Positions 1 to 8,558 of a stretch of 64,000 nucleotides of DNA are shown here, piece after piece. A program made the position numbers and the translations under genes. Source of the DNA: Anaerohalosphaeraceae bacterium (GTDB lineage Bacteria; Planctomycetota; Phycisphaerae; Sedimentisphaerales; Anaerohalosphaeraceae); contig JBBFLK010000009.1 in the NCBI GenBank assembly GCA_037479115.1, forward strand, positions 1 to 64,000, in the 5' to 3' direction. Each line of letters starts with the position of its first letter. Within the stretch, counting starts at the first letter, position 1. The notes below the pieces were generated by a model, which searched no databases, was not told where the DNA came from, and saw nothing but the letters and a program-made list of their open reading frames with translations.

Positions 1-36
1 GTTGTGAATTGACAGCAGGTCGGGATCAATTACACT
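1..36 (+). promoter_or_regulatory. Promoter embedded in every CRISPR repeat (first copy shown)
   Basis: Repeat bases 9-14 are TTGACA, a perfect sigma-70 -35 box. Bases 31-36 are TACACT, a good -10 box, 16 bases downstream. The same pair occurs in all 19 repeats. Transcription would start about seven bases into each spacer, giving a crRNA with roughly 23 spacer bases. Repeat-borne promoters of this general design are known from Neisseria type II-C arrays, where the -10 also sits at the 3' end of the repeat. Use here is inferred, not shown. Confidence 0.7.
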
Positions 37-1220
37 AGTAGTCAATGAGCCGATTTTTAACAGCCAGTTGTGAATTGACAGCAGGTCGGGATCAATTACA
101 CTAGTAGTCAATGAGCCGATTTTTAACAGCCAGTTGTGAATTGACAGCAGGTCGGGATCAATTACACTTCCCTCGTGCGTATACACAAGATTTGCAGCGT
201 TGTGAATTGACAGCAGGTCGGGATCAATTACACTGTCTGAATCGGCAGATACTCATCGGCCCTCGTTGTGAATTGACAGCAGGTCGGGATCAATTACACT
301 AGTAGTCAATGAGCCGATTTTTAACAGCCAGTTGTGAATTGACAGCAGGTCGGGATCAATTACACTTCCCTCGTGCGTATACACAAGATTTGCAGCGTTG
401 TGAATTGACAGCAGGTCGGGATCAATTACACTCCTGCTTGGTGTATTCGACTTAACGAAATGTTGTGAATTGACAGCAGGTCGGGATCAATTACACTTAA
501 AAAAAATAAGGAGGACCATACCAGACAGTTGTGAATTGACAGCAGGTCGGGATCAATTACACTGACTACCACATGCGAAAGAACAAAGCAGCCGTTGTGA
601 ATTGACAGCAGGTCGGGATCAATTACACTTTTTCTCCTTTTTTCAGGGGGGCTGGATCGGTTGTGAATTGACAGCAGGTCGGGATCAATTACACTTTAAT
701 TCCACAGACCAAATGACATTCTCAGTTGTGAATTGACAGCAGGTCGGGATCAATTACACTTCATCAGCGGATTAATCCTGATGCTGCTGAGTTGTGAATT
801 GACAGCAGGTCGGGATCAATTACACTGGGTGGACAGAAACACTCACCGTTGGTATCGTTGTGAATTGACAGCAGGTCGGGATCAATTACACTACAAGTCA
901 AACTGGCTTCTGATGCCGAATCGTTGTGAATTGACAGCAGGTCGGGATCAATTACACTATGTTCTATGACATGCTGGGGAATCTGCCGGTTGTGAATTGA
1001 CAGCAGGTCGGGATCAATTACACTACAAGATTATTGCGGGCCTGCTCATAGTTTGTTGTGAATTGACAGCAGGTCGGGATCAATTACACTTTCTGCGTCT
1101 CGTCAAGGAGCAGCGATGTGTTGTGAATTGACAGCAGGTCGGGATCAATTACACTGGATCGGATGTCTGCCGAGACGGCTCGGAGTTGTGAATTGACAGC
1201 AGGTCGGGATCAATTACACT
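1..1220 (+). CRISPR. Type II-C CRISPR array, 19 repeats, truncated by window start
   Basis: Nineteen identical 36-base repeats start at 1, 67, 133, 199, 265, 331, 397, 462, 528, 594, 660, 725, 791, 857, 923, 989, 1055, 1120 and 1185. Each begins GTTGTGAATTGACAGC and ends ATCAATTACACT. The 18 spacers are 29 or 30 bases long. The spacers at 103 and 301 repeat the one at 37, and the spacer at 367 repeats the one at 169, leaving 15 different spacers. The plus strand is the crRNA sense strand, because the 5' part of the repeat pairs with the 3' part of the tracrRNA anti-repeat at 5803-5836. The last repeat at 1185-1220 is not degenerate. The window opens exactly on a repeat, so the array probably continues to the left. 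Confidence 0.98.
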
Positions 1221-1229
1221 AGTCCGTTT

Positions 1230-1256
1230 GCAAGTCTTTTATATAAAAAGGCTTGC
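1230..1256. terminator. Hairpin at the edge of the CRISPR array
   Basis: GCAAG at 1230-1234 pairs with CTTGC at 1252-1256, and the stem continues through a T-G pair and CTTTT with AAAAG, giving about 11 pairs around a five-base loop. It starts ten bases after the last repeat. There is no U-run on the plus side, so it may be a weak or factor-assisted stop for array transcription, or an acquisition-end structure. Confidence 0.45.
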
Positions 1257-1259
1257 GAG

Positions 1260-1286
1260 AAAAACAGCTCAAAATAATTCGAGCTG
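1260..1286 (-). terminator. Intrinsic terminator of the cas operon
   Basis: Read on the minus strand, CAGCTC and GAGCTG form a six-base-pair stem around a ten-base loop that contains the end of cas2, followed by TTTTT (plus-strand A-run 1260-1264). It ends the cas9-cas1-cas2 transcript as it converges on the array. Confidence 0.55.
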
Positions 1287-1598
1287 AGCGGGGGGCGGAG
1301 GGGTGGGTTTGCGCCGTTTTCCGAAAAAAATTTGCATTTTTTCAAATTGTTTTTCCGTAACGTGTATAATACGGACTTCTCCTTCAGGAGGCAAAAAAGA
1401 ACAGACTCGCTTACAGTGCACGTGTGCATTTTCTTCACTGGCACAATGCCTTGCATATACAGAATATTGTAACATCGTAAACCCATCCTGTACAAGGTTT
1501 TTCCGAAAATCGGCATAATCTTTTCGCGCCTTTTTCGTATCAACCGGCAAATCAAACATCACCAAAATCCACACGGTTCTATACCCGCTTACATACAT
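1269..1598 (-). CDS. cas2: CRISPR-associated endonuclease Cas2
   Basis: The 109-residue product has the Cas2 ferredoxin-like core near the N-terminus: WILVMFDLPV, with the conserved Asp after the first strand, then KARKDYADFRKNLVQDGF. Cas2 dimers bridge Cas1 dimers during spacer integration. An ATG at 1598 was chosen because it overlaps the cas1 stop by ten bases (ATGTATGTAA). A longer frame to 1640 would overlap cas1 by 52 bases and add 14 unconserved residues. The C-terminus is proline-rich (KPTPPPPAQLELF). Hand counts of two 60-base stretches give 30 and 38% G+C, much lower than cas1 next door. Confidence 0.92.
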   Translation of the reverse strand: MYVSGYRTVWILVMFDLPVDTKKARKDYADFRKNLVQDGFTMLQYSVYARHCASEENAHVHCKRVCSFLPPEGEVRIIHVTEKQFEKMQIFFGKRRKPTPPPPAQLELF

Positions 1599-2488
1599 AA
1601 CTGAGGCAAATCCAAGTATTTCTGTTCTCCAGCGAAACATCGGACCAGGGAGGCGGCAGTGCGGTGAAGGGCAACCATCAGGGGACCTTTGAAACCGCCG
1701 ACCGTGACGGAGCGGTAAAGGACTTCCAGAAGAGCGGCCTTGGTTTCTTTGGTCAGCTGGCCGTCGGAGGGGCCGCAGCGAGTGTACATGTCCCGGACCT
1801 TTTCTTCAACAAAACCGCGGAAGGGCTCAATGAGGTCATCGGCCAGGGCAAAGGCGTTGTACCGATTGCGGTGATGAATGCCGAGGGTCGGCAGCAGCCC
1901 CGCACTGCACAGGGCCCGGGCAACGGCGGAACGCAGGACGATATAGCCGTAATTGAGCAGGTGATTGGGCGGAGGACCTTCTCGGTGCCTGCGAAAGGAG
2001 GGGTCCTGCAGAAAGGCGGGCCAGAACCGGGCAGAGGCCTGGGCCTCCACATTTTCGGGGTCGCCGGAGCGGACGCGTCGGCGGAGGGCCATCAGGACCC
2101 GATATGTCTGTTGGTCCGAGCGGACCAGATGGGCCTGATGGGCGATTTTGGCCTGGACAATCTGCTTCCAGAGGCGTTTTTTGAGGGATTCGCCGGCGGC
2201 AATCTGGTCCCGAAAGCGTTCGGCCTGAACGGCGTTGGACTCGAGGGGCAACAGGAGTCCGGCGGGCAGGTGTCTGCCGTTGCAGACGACCACGGCGGCC
2301 CCCTGCTCTAATAGAACGGTCAGGACGGAATGGGTATAGGTGACGGCGGGATTGTCAATCAGCAGGACGCCGATATCCTCACAGGGAATCCGGCCTTTGA
2401 CCTGTCCGTCCTGCCGGACAAGCAGCTGTCCCAGATGGACCGATAAAAACGTCCCTGCTGTGGAGCATTCGACAACCCGTTTAATCAC
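1589..2488 (-). CDS. cas1: CRISPR-associated integrase Cas1 (type II)
   Basis: This is the metal-dependent integrase that inserts new spacers together with Cas2. The N-terminal beta domain reads RVVECSTAGTFLSVHLGQLL. The helical catalytic domain has the Glu in DPENVEAQASARFW and the His and acidic residues in HHRNRYNAFALADDLIEPF, all in the expected order. A GTG at 2488 was chosen: it has GAGGG seven bases upstream and gives the usual type II Cas1 start (VIKRVVECS). A TTG at 2527 would add 13 residues. It lies 63 bases after the cas9 stop and overlaps cas2. The gene is GC-rich (two hand-counted stretches 63 and 73%), in sharp contrast to cas9 and cas2. Confidence 0.93.
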   Translation of the reverse strand: MIKRVVECSTAGTFLSVHLGQLLVRQDGQVKGRIPCEDIGVLLIDNPAVTYTHSVLTVLLEQGAAVVVCNGRHLPAGLLLPLESNAVQAERFRDQIAAGESLKKRLWKQIVQAKIAHQAHLVRSDQQTYRVLMALRRRVRSGDPENVEAQASARFWPAFLQDPSFRRHREGPPPNHLLNYGYIVLRSAVARALCSAGLLPTLGIHHRNRYNAFALADDLIEPFRGFVEEKVRDMYTRCGPSDGQLTKETKAALLEVLYRSVTVGGFKGPLMVALHRTAASLVRCFAGEQKYLDLPQLCM

Positions 2489-2551
2489 GACCCAGCCCTC
2501 GCAGTTCTGCGAGGACTGTATCGGCAACTGCAGCAGTGTTCTTAATCTGCA

Positions 2552-5500
2552 CTAATCATTGGCACGGCGGATTCTGCCTAACGGGTCTATCGTAACTTTT
2601 TGAAGGATACGTTCTGGAAAACGCTGGAGGTCGGTCAGTCTCCACTCCCTTCGCAGAGCATTTTTTTGCTCTCCTTCGAGCCGGACATCCGCCAAATGAA
2701 TCGGTTTGGCTTCCATATCAATCTTTTTGGGATTTTCGGGGTCTCCGGATATTCCGGTAACACGCACCAAACATACCTGTCCGCTTTTGCCTTTCATCCA
2801 AACTGTTTCCCCTTTTGAGAGAGACATAATAAATTCAGCATTCTGATAGTCGGATGACAGAAAGCGTTTCAGGATGATCGGCTGTTTATTTTTAATCCTT
2901 TGAGCAGCCTGCCACATCGAACAGGGAAGACACAGAAAAACCGTTTTCCCTCCGGCATTTTTTGCCTTATAAAATTCGATATGATGATTCTCTTCTGATT
3001 TAACCCAGACTTTGTTGGTAAAGGGGCGGAGCGTTTCTCCCGATGACTCTCGAATCAGAATCGGATTTGAAAGCGTGTTCCAGATTCTGACACTGTAAAT
3101 CGGAATATCCGGATTTCGCCGGAGCAGCAGAGGAGTTTCGAAAGCCTTGGCGGCATCTCCGTCATATTCATAAAGCCGCTGCCGAACAAGACCGCGGATG
3201 TGAGGGTCACAAATCCTTTCTGCTTCCTCCTGTGTTATTTTGGCAAGTTGTCTTCGCGTTATATATTTGCCTTTCCAGAGACCGTTCTCTTCGAGAAAAT
3301 AATTGGTTTCCTGATGGAGCGCACCTTTCACTTTCCGCTGGACACGATGAGAGATATTAACACTCTGTACAGCCTGCTTTAGCTGGTTCCGAAAATCTTC
3401 CCAAGGCTCAGCAATCGGGGCTAAAGATGGTCTTTGGGGCCAGTTTTGCTGAAGGGTCTTCGTTATTTTCTGGATAAGGGCTGGTTTCGTGAGAGCCACG
3501 ACGGCGGCATCAACGGCATGATGCCGCAGATCTTCTCTGTTTTTGGGACCGGCGCCGCCATCTCGCAAAACCGCATTCAACCCCCACAGATTTCTTAACT
3601 CCGCCGTGATGCCGCCTTTTGTAGTACGAACCCTGTATTCGGCTTCCTGTGGAGGATACAGTTGCTGAAGATAGGACCGAATCACACGCGCGGCATAGGC
3701 TGTATCCTGAAGAAGACGTTTATTTTGGTATTTCTCCGCAATTTCTTCATTGCGTGTGCAAAATCGATCCCACTTCTCATCTGTGAAGCCAAATGCGTTA
3801 TGAAAATGAAACTCACAGATTTGCTCCCAGCGTTCACTATGCTCTCCAAGCCAGGAAATCGGCGTATTTTGCTTCTTGTCCTGATTGGCAGAAGCAAAAC
3901 ACACTACTTTATTTTCCAACGAGTTATCCAGACTCATCGAATACGGTAAAATATGATCAATTTCCACCTCTCTTGTGAACAAGATGTATGAAGGAATTTT
4001 TCTGCACGTGTAAGGACAGTATTCTTTTTGGGATTTCCAGAGACGGTATTTCAAAACATCTGTTTCGGAAATATCAACATCCGGTTCCCAACCCATCATT
4101 TCACGAATTGCCTGTCTTGCTTTGTCCCGCTCCTGCTGATTTTTGGCTTGGTTTTCAAGAATTTCCTGACGCTGTAGTTTTGATGCTTTCATTGGCGCTG
4201 CTGTTTCGACCACGATTTCCGTCGGCACTCCTTTTTCCTTGATCAGCAAATTGATCACTTTGCGAAGCTGAACCAGCACAGAACGCACCACAGGATTTGG
4301 TATCGAAAACCCATTTTCTTTGACCGGCAAGGGAAGAAAATTCAATTGCCTCATTTTCCGTGAGAAACCGGCCTGCTGAACAGCTTCATAAAGATTTTTG
4401 CCTTGTTCCAAAGCCGGCAGTATTTTCTCTAACGCTTCTCTGCTGTAAGCGCAGTATCCCTCAGGCTCCTTCAGTTTTTCGGGCCATTCATCTCTCTTAA
4501 AATGCAAGCCATACTGATTGGCAAGCACCGCCTCTACTTGCTGCTTGGTTCGCTTCTCATCAAGAAATTCCCGCAATATCCGCCAGACTTCGTCTTTGTG
4601 GGATTCCTCCAGATTAAGCCACCGATTCTTGTCAAAAAAAGCAGCGCTCACAAGCAGAGAGTCAATTTCATTGCCAAGCATTTTGTCATTTGTTTTGTAT
4701 TGAAGATTAAATTTCTTTTTTGCTCCTTCCGGTCCCCATAATTTTTCTCTGATCTGGTCAAAGGAAAGTTCTTTTTTCACCGTTAATAGTTCAATAAGAA
4801 CTTTTCTTTCCCGAGGAGACAGAGGATATCCATCTACAAGCAGGTCGTTTACTTTTTGTAAAAGGCGGAATTTCTGTGCTGCACGTTCCGCCCACGGGCA
4901 TCGCGGTTTGCCGGTGATCAGTTCACAGGTGCCTATAATTTTTTTCTTTTTCCGATTGCTGAGTTCAAAAGGAATTTGAGCAAATAACACCAAAGTCAAT
5001 TCATCATAAAATTCCTTCGTTAAAACAGCAGGGTAATACGGAGCCTGAATAGTCCAGATTCGAGTCAGTTCGTCTATATAGTGCTTCCGCTGTGCAATCC
5101 AACGATACTGGTCTCTTCGATTTCGGATTGCAGTGCGGGGATTTTCGGTTCTTCTTTCATACCAAAATTGTCCCAGTGTTTTTCCGTCTAACTCGCGATC
5201 CAGCCGCTCAATAGCCTCCTTCATCTCTGACGAGTTCTTTTCTTTAGTTAAAGGCTGCCTGCGGTTGCTTTTGAAGCCTCTGCGTTTGGCAAAATGTAAA
5301 AAGATTCGTGCAATTTCGAACAATTCTACTTTCGAGGAAGCTGCCCTTGCACGAATTTCGTAAGGATCAACTTGTTGGATAGTTTCAACATGTTGCAGGT
5401 CTTTTAACAAACCGTACTTTATCAAGAGTTCTACAACAGCTTTCCGTCTTGCCTTGGCCCGCCGTAATCTTCTCCGGAGAGATCGTTTTAATCTTCTGTT

Positions 5501-5713
5501 TAAATTTTTTGGGCTTTCCTGTTTCCCTTTCCCGAGGTTGTCTACACCGGCTGGAAAAACACGAGCCCCCAAAGCTGGGCATTTTATCCAGTTCCCTTTT
5601 TCATCTTTATCAAGAATAGTTGATATTGTTACGGGTTCATTGTTTTCATCCAAATCAAAAGCCGCCCAGCCAATTGAAGTAGGTCCCAAATCTATACCCA
5701 ATATATAGCCCAT
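2552..5713 (-). CDS. cas9: Type II-C Cas9 RNA-guided DNA endonuclease
   Basis: The 1053-residue protein is in the compact size range of II-C Cas9. RuvC-I is ILGIDLGPTSIGWA with Asp8. An arginine-rich bridge helix covers about residues 73-91. RuvC-II (EIVVETAAP) lies near residue 500. The HNH nuclease lies near 585 (EIDHILPYS, then NSLENKVVCFASANQDK). RuvC-III (HHAVDAAVVAL) lies near 730. All catalytic residues appear present. The rest should be the wedge and PAM-interacting domain; the PAM cannot be read from the sequence. The ATG at 5713 follows TAAGGAGG, an excellent ribosome site. cas9 is first in the operon, and no csn2 or cas4 is present, which fits subtype II-C. The tracrRNA gene is divergent, 89 bases upstream. 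Confidence 0.97.
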   Translation of the reverse strand: MGYILGIDLGPTSIGWAAFDLDENNEPVTISTILDKDEKGNWIKCPALGARVFPAGVDNLGKGKQESPKNLNRRLKRSLRRRLRRAKARRKAVVELLIKYGLLKDLQHVETIQQVDPYEIRARAASSKVELFEIARIFLHFAKRRGFKSNRRQPLTKEKNSSEMKEAIERLDRELDGKTLGQFWYERRTENPRTAIRNRRDQYRWIAQRKHYIDELTRIWTIQAPYYPAVLTKEFYDELTLVLFAQIPFELSNRKKKKIIGTCELITGKPRCPWAERAAQKFRLLQKVNDLLVDGYPLSPRERKVLIELLTVKKELSFDQIREKLWGPEGAKKKFNLQYKTNDKMLGNEIDSLLVSAAFFDKNRWLNLEESHKDEVWRILREFLDEKRTKQQVEAVLANQYGLHFKRDEWPEKLKEPEGYCAYSREALEKILPALEQGKNLYEAVQQAGFSRKMRQLNFLPLPVKENGFSIPNPVVRSVLVQLRKVINLLIKEKGVPTEIVVETAAPMKASKLQRQEILENQAKNQQERDKARQAIREMMGWEPDVDISETDVLKYRLWKSQKEYCPYTCRKIPSYILFTREVEIDHILPYSMSLDNSLENKVVCFASANQDKKQNTPISWLGEHSERWEQICEFHFHNAFGFTDEKWDRFCTRNEEIAEKYQNKRLLQDTAYAARVIRSYLQQLYPPQEAEYRVRTTKGGITAELRNLWGLNAVLRDGGAGPKNREDLRHHAVDAAVVALTKPALIQKITKTLQQNWPQRPSLAPIAEPWEDFRNQLKQAVQSVNISHRVQRKVKGALHQETNYFLEENGLWKGKYITRRQLAKITQEEAERICDPHIRGLVRQRLYEYDGDAAKAFETPLLLRRNPDIPIYSVRIWNTLSNPILIRESSGETLRPFTNKVWVKSEENHHIEFYKAKNAGGKTVFLCLPCSMWQAAQRIKNKQPIILKRFLSSDYQNAEFIMSLSKGETVWMKGKSGQVCLVRVTGISGDPENPKKIDMEAKPIHLADVRLEGEQKNALRREWRLTDLQRFPERILQKVTIDPLGRIRRAND

Positions 5714-5766
5714 TTGTATGTTCCTCCTTAACTTTCCTTTTTTAGCGGAATTTTACAAAAAAAGGC

Positions 5767-5796
5767 TTGATTTGTCTATTCTTGCCGATTTAAAAT
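5767..5796 (+). promoter_or_regulatory. Promoter of the tracrRNA
   Basis: TTGATT (5767-5772) and TAAAAT (5791-5796) are 18 bases apart. The expected start is seven bases downstream at about 5803, exactly where complementarity to the CRISPR repeat begins. Confidence 0.6.
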
Positions 5797-5802
5797 ACCT
5801 TC

Positions 5803-5918
5803 AGTGTAATTGATCCCGGCCCGCGCTTTTCACAATAAGAGAAGAGTCGTGGGCAAGCCCGAAAGGGCTGGCTCTGCGGAGCCTACCCAACGCGCCATCG
5901 AAAGAGGGCGCGTTTTTT
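5803..5918 (+). ncRNA. tracrRNA of the type II-C system
   Basis: The first 16 bases, AGTGTAATTGATCCCG, are a perfect reverse complement of the 3' end of the repeat. After an internal loop, TTCACAAT pairs with the repeat's first eight bases (one G-U pair). The anti-repeat runs into CAATAAG, the junction motif also seen in Neisseria tracrRNA. Downstream are a hairpin AGCCC-GAAA-GGGCT, a hairpin GGCTC-TGCG-GAGCC, flanking GGG and CCC that can close them into a junction, and a final stem CGCGCC/GGCGCG (5891-5912) followed by TTTTTT (5913-5918), an intrinsic terminator. The predicted length is about 116 bases. Confidence 0.9.
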
Positions 5919-6042
5919 GTTCCCTTACCCTGGGGCAAACCTTTTTTAAACCCTTCCTGCAGCGGCATTTCGGGATTTTTTTCGGGAATTCAGAGGCGTC
6001 CCGGGGTGTTTTTCGGCCGGGTTCGTGGTAGAGTATCCGTCC

Positions 6043-8403
6043 ATGAAACGCCCAGAAAGCGACAGTTTGTTTGAGCATCAGGAGCCGAATGCGGAGGGCC
6101 GGGTCATTCGCGCGGCCTTCAATACCGGGGCCGATGCGCTGTTTGATTATCTGCTGCCCAGCGGGCTGGGCTCTGTGCGCCCGGGCCAGCGGGTGCGCGT
6201 GCCCTTCGGACGCACCAATCGGCTTCTGGAGGCGTTTGTCGTGGAGGTCGAGCCCGCCGACGCCGGAGCCGATTCCGATTGGCAGAAGGCGCGGGCCTTT
6301 GACCTGAAAACGGTTCGGGAGATTCTCGATGAAGAACCGCTGCTGGATGAGCAGCTGATGGAGCTGGCCCGGTGGATGAGTGCCTACTACGTCTGTCCGC
6401 TGGGGCAGGTGCTGGCGGCGATGGTGCCGGCAGCAGTCAAAAAAGAAGCGGGCGTTCGCAAGGAAGTGCGGGTGTATCTGACCGGCGAGCCCCCGGAAGA
6501 CTCAAAACTTGGCAGCGGGCCGCAGCAGACGATTGTCCGTCTTCTGCAGGAAGAGGGGGCCGTCAGCGAAGAGACGGCCGTCGAAAAAACGATGCTGCTG
6601 GAGCGGGCGGGCTGTACGGAGGGGCCGCTGAAGAAACTGCTGCGCAGCGGTGTGGCGGCCTGTGCGGTTCGATACGGCGTGCGGCCGCTGCCGATGGTGC
6701 CGCAGGGGCTGCGGGAGCAGGCGGAGGCCATCGTGCTCACAGAAGACCAGCAGCGGGCGCTGACTCATCTGGAACAGCAGCTGCAGGCGGGACGGTTTTC
6801 CGTGACGCTGCTGCACGGCGTGACCGACAGCGGCAAGACGGAGGTGTATATTCGGGCAATCGAGAAGACCCTGTCGATGGGCCGGCAGGCGATTGTGATG
6901 CTGCCGGAGATTGCCCTGACAGCCCAGACAGTCCAGCGGTTCGGGGCGCGGTTCCAGCGGCTGGCGGTGATGCATTCGGGCCTGTCGGGCCCGCAGCGAA
7001 ACGCGCAGTGGCAGGCGATTCGCCGCGGGCAGGCGGATGTGGTCATCGGCGCCCGCTCGGCCGTCTTTGCGCCCCTGCAGCGGCTGGGGCTGATTGTGGT
7101 CGATGAGGAGCACGAACCGAGCTACAAGCAGGATATGGTGCCGCGCTATCACGGGCGCGATGCGGCAATCAAGCGGGCACAGCTGGCCGGGGCCGTGTGT
7201 CTGCTGGGCTCAGCAACACCGTCGCTGGAGACGCTGCACAACTGCCAGACACGAGCCAACTATACGCGGATTGTGATGAGCCGGCGCGTGCGCAATCTGC
7301 CGATGCCGAGGATGGACGTTATCAACATGCTCACGGCCTTTGAGGGCAGAGCCGTCCGGCAGCCGCAGCTGCTCAGCCCGGCGCTCGAAGAGGCCCTGCA
7401 TGAAGTGCTTGCTCGCGGCGAGCAGGCGATTCTGCTGCTCAACCGCCGCGGCTACAGCCATTTTATTTACTGCCCCTCCTGCCGCCATACACTGCACTGC
7501 CGCAACTGTGATGTGACGCTCACTTACCACAAACGCCCGCACCGGGAAGATGCGGCGGAAACAGTCCTCGGACGGCATATGACGGGCGGCTATGCGATTT
7601 GTCATTACTGCCTGGCCAAGACGCTCGTGCCGAAGGCCTGTCCGCTTTGCGGCCAGGCGATGACGATGATTGGGCTGGGGGCCCAGCGGCTGGAGGAAGA
7701 GGTGCAGCACAAACTGCCGCACGCCCGCCTGCGCCGCATCGACAGCGATGCCATGGCAGGCAGGGATTATTACGGCCTGCTGGAGGATTTCGCCGCCGGA
7801 CGGATTGATATTCTGGTCGGCACGCAGATGCTCGCCAAGGGTCTGCACTTTCCCAACGTAACGCTGGTGGGCATCGTCAGCGCCGACACGGCTCTTTCGC
7901 TGCCGGATTTTCGCGCCAACGAGCGGACGTTTCAGCTGATTTGTCAGGCGGCCGGCCGCGCCGGTCGCAGCGAAAAAGGCGGACGCGTGCTCATCCAGAC
8001 TTTTCTGCCCGGCCAGCCCGCTATCGACTTTGCCTGCCGATACGACTGGGAGGGCTTCGTGCAGGAGGAAATGAAGCATCGGCGGGCCTGTCATCTGCCG
8101 CCGGTCTGGCGGATGGCGATGGTGCTGATGCGCGACGGCCGCTATGAACGGCTCACCGCCGCCGCCAAAGCCGTCAATGCACGGCTGGAGCAGATTATCG
8201 ACCGGGAGAAACTGCCGATTCTCCTTCGCGGGCCGATGGAGGCGCCCATCAGCCGCATCAGCGGACAGCACCGAATGCACCTGATTGTCCAGGCCCCGCA
8301 GCCGCAGCCCATTCAGCAGTTGTTCGCCCGTTTCCGCGCTTCTTCCCCGATTCGCCCGTCCGTTCAGATTCAGATTGATGTGGACCCGGTGAGTGTTTTG
8401 TAG
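6043..8403 (+). CDS. priA: Primosomal replication restart helicase PriA
   Basis: PriA is the 3'-to-5' superfamily 2 helicase that recognises stalled forks and reloads the replisome. The N-terminal DNA-binding domain is followed by Walker A in GVTDSGKTEVYIRAI, the DEEH box in IVVDEEHEPSYKQD, and the GSATPSLE motif. Zinc-binding cysteines lie in CPSCRHTLHCRNCDVTL and then CHYC and CPLC. The helicase C motifs include VGTQMLAKGLHFPNVTLVG and QAAGRAGRS. About 25 residues separate the two zinc-cysteine groups, longer than usual. The product is 786 residues from the ATG at 6043. An in-frame GTG at 6025 would add six residues, and no clear ribosome site decides between them. It is unrelated to the CRISPR locus beside it. 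Confidence 0.96.
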   Translation: MKRPESDSLFEHQEPNAEGRVIRAAFNTGADALFDYLLPSGLGSVRPGQRVRVPFGRTNRLLEAFVVEVEPADAGADSDWQKARAFDLKTVREILDEEPLLDEQLMELARWMSAYYVCPLGQVLAAMVPAAVKKEAGVRKEVRVYLTGEPPEDSKLGSGPQQTIVRLLQEEGAVSEETAVEKTMLLERAGCTEGPLKKLLRSGVAACAVRYGVRPLPMVPQGLREQAEAIVLTEDQQRALTHLEQQLQAGRFSVTLLHGVTDSGKTEVYIRAIEKTLSMGRQAIVMLPEIALTAQTVQRFGARFQRLAVMHSGLSGPQRNAQWQAIRRGQADVVIGARSAVFAPLQRLGLIVVDEEHEPSYKQDMVPRYHGRDAAIKRAQLAGAVCLLGSATPSLETLHNCQTRANYTRIVMSRRVRNLPMPRMDVINMLTAFEGRAVRQPQLLSPALEEALHEVLARGEQAILLLNRRGYSHFIYCPSCRHTLHCRNCDVTLTYHKRPHREDAAETVLGRHMTGGYAICHYCLAKTLVPKACPLCGQAMTMIGLGAQRLEEEVQHKLPHARLRRIDSDAMAGRDYYGLLEDFAAGRIDILVGTQMLAKGLHFPNVTLVGIVSADTALSLPDFRANERTFQLICQAAGRAGRSEKGGRVLIQTFLPGQPAIDFACRYDWEGFVQEEMKHRRACHLPPVWRMAMVLMRDGRYERLTAAAKAVNARLEQIIDREKLPILLRGPMEAPISRISGQHRMHLIVQAPQPQPIQQLFARFRASSPIRPSVQIQIDVDPVSVL

Positions 8404-8410
8404 AAGCGGC

Positions 8411-8444
8411 GATGCGGATTTGCCCCGGGCGGCAAATCCGCATC
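8411..8444 (+). terminator. Strong hairpin after priA
   Basis: GATGCGGATTTGCC (8411-8424) and its exact complement (8431-8444) form a perfect 14-pair stem around CCGGGC. Only a weak T-rich tail follows, so it may be an imperfect intrinsic terminator or a 3' end stabiliser. Confidence 0.55.
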
Positions 8445-8474
8445 AGCAAATCCTATTTTCTGACTGAGTTTTGT

Positions 8475-8503
8475 TTGGAAAAACACGTCAGCCCGGCTAC
8501 AAT
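8475..8503 (+). promoter_or_regulatory. Putative promoter of argJ
   Basis: TTGGAA (8475-8480) and TACAAT (8498-8503) are 17 bases apart, 55 bases before the argJ ATG. A short inverted repeat CTGATT/AATCAG lies in the leader. Confidence 0.5.
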
Positions 8504-8558
8504 ACCTTGCTGATTTGCGTCAATCAGAAACATCAACTGTCATAAAGGAATCACAGCG

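Noticed and set aside
111-969. Open frames 111-302 and 733-969 giving repeated CELTAGRDQLH peptides
   Set aside because: They are translations of the CRISPR repeats, not genes.
1-1220. Self-targeting spacers against this window
   Set aside because: No spacer matched another part of the window by eye; a proper search was not possible.
1664-2311. 215-residue frame on the plus strand
   Set aside because: It is antisense to cas1, whose product has clear catalytic motifs, and has no family features of its own.
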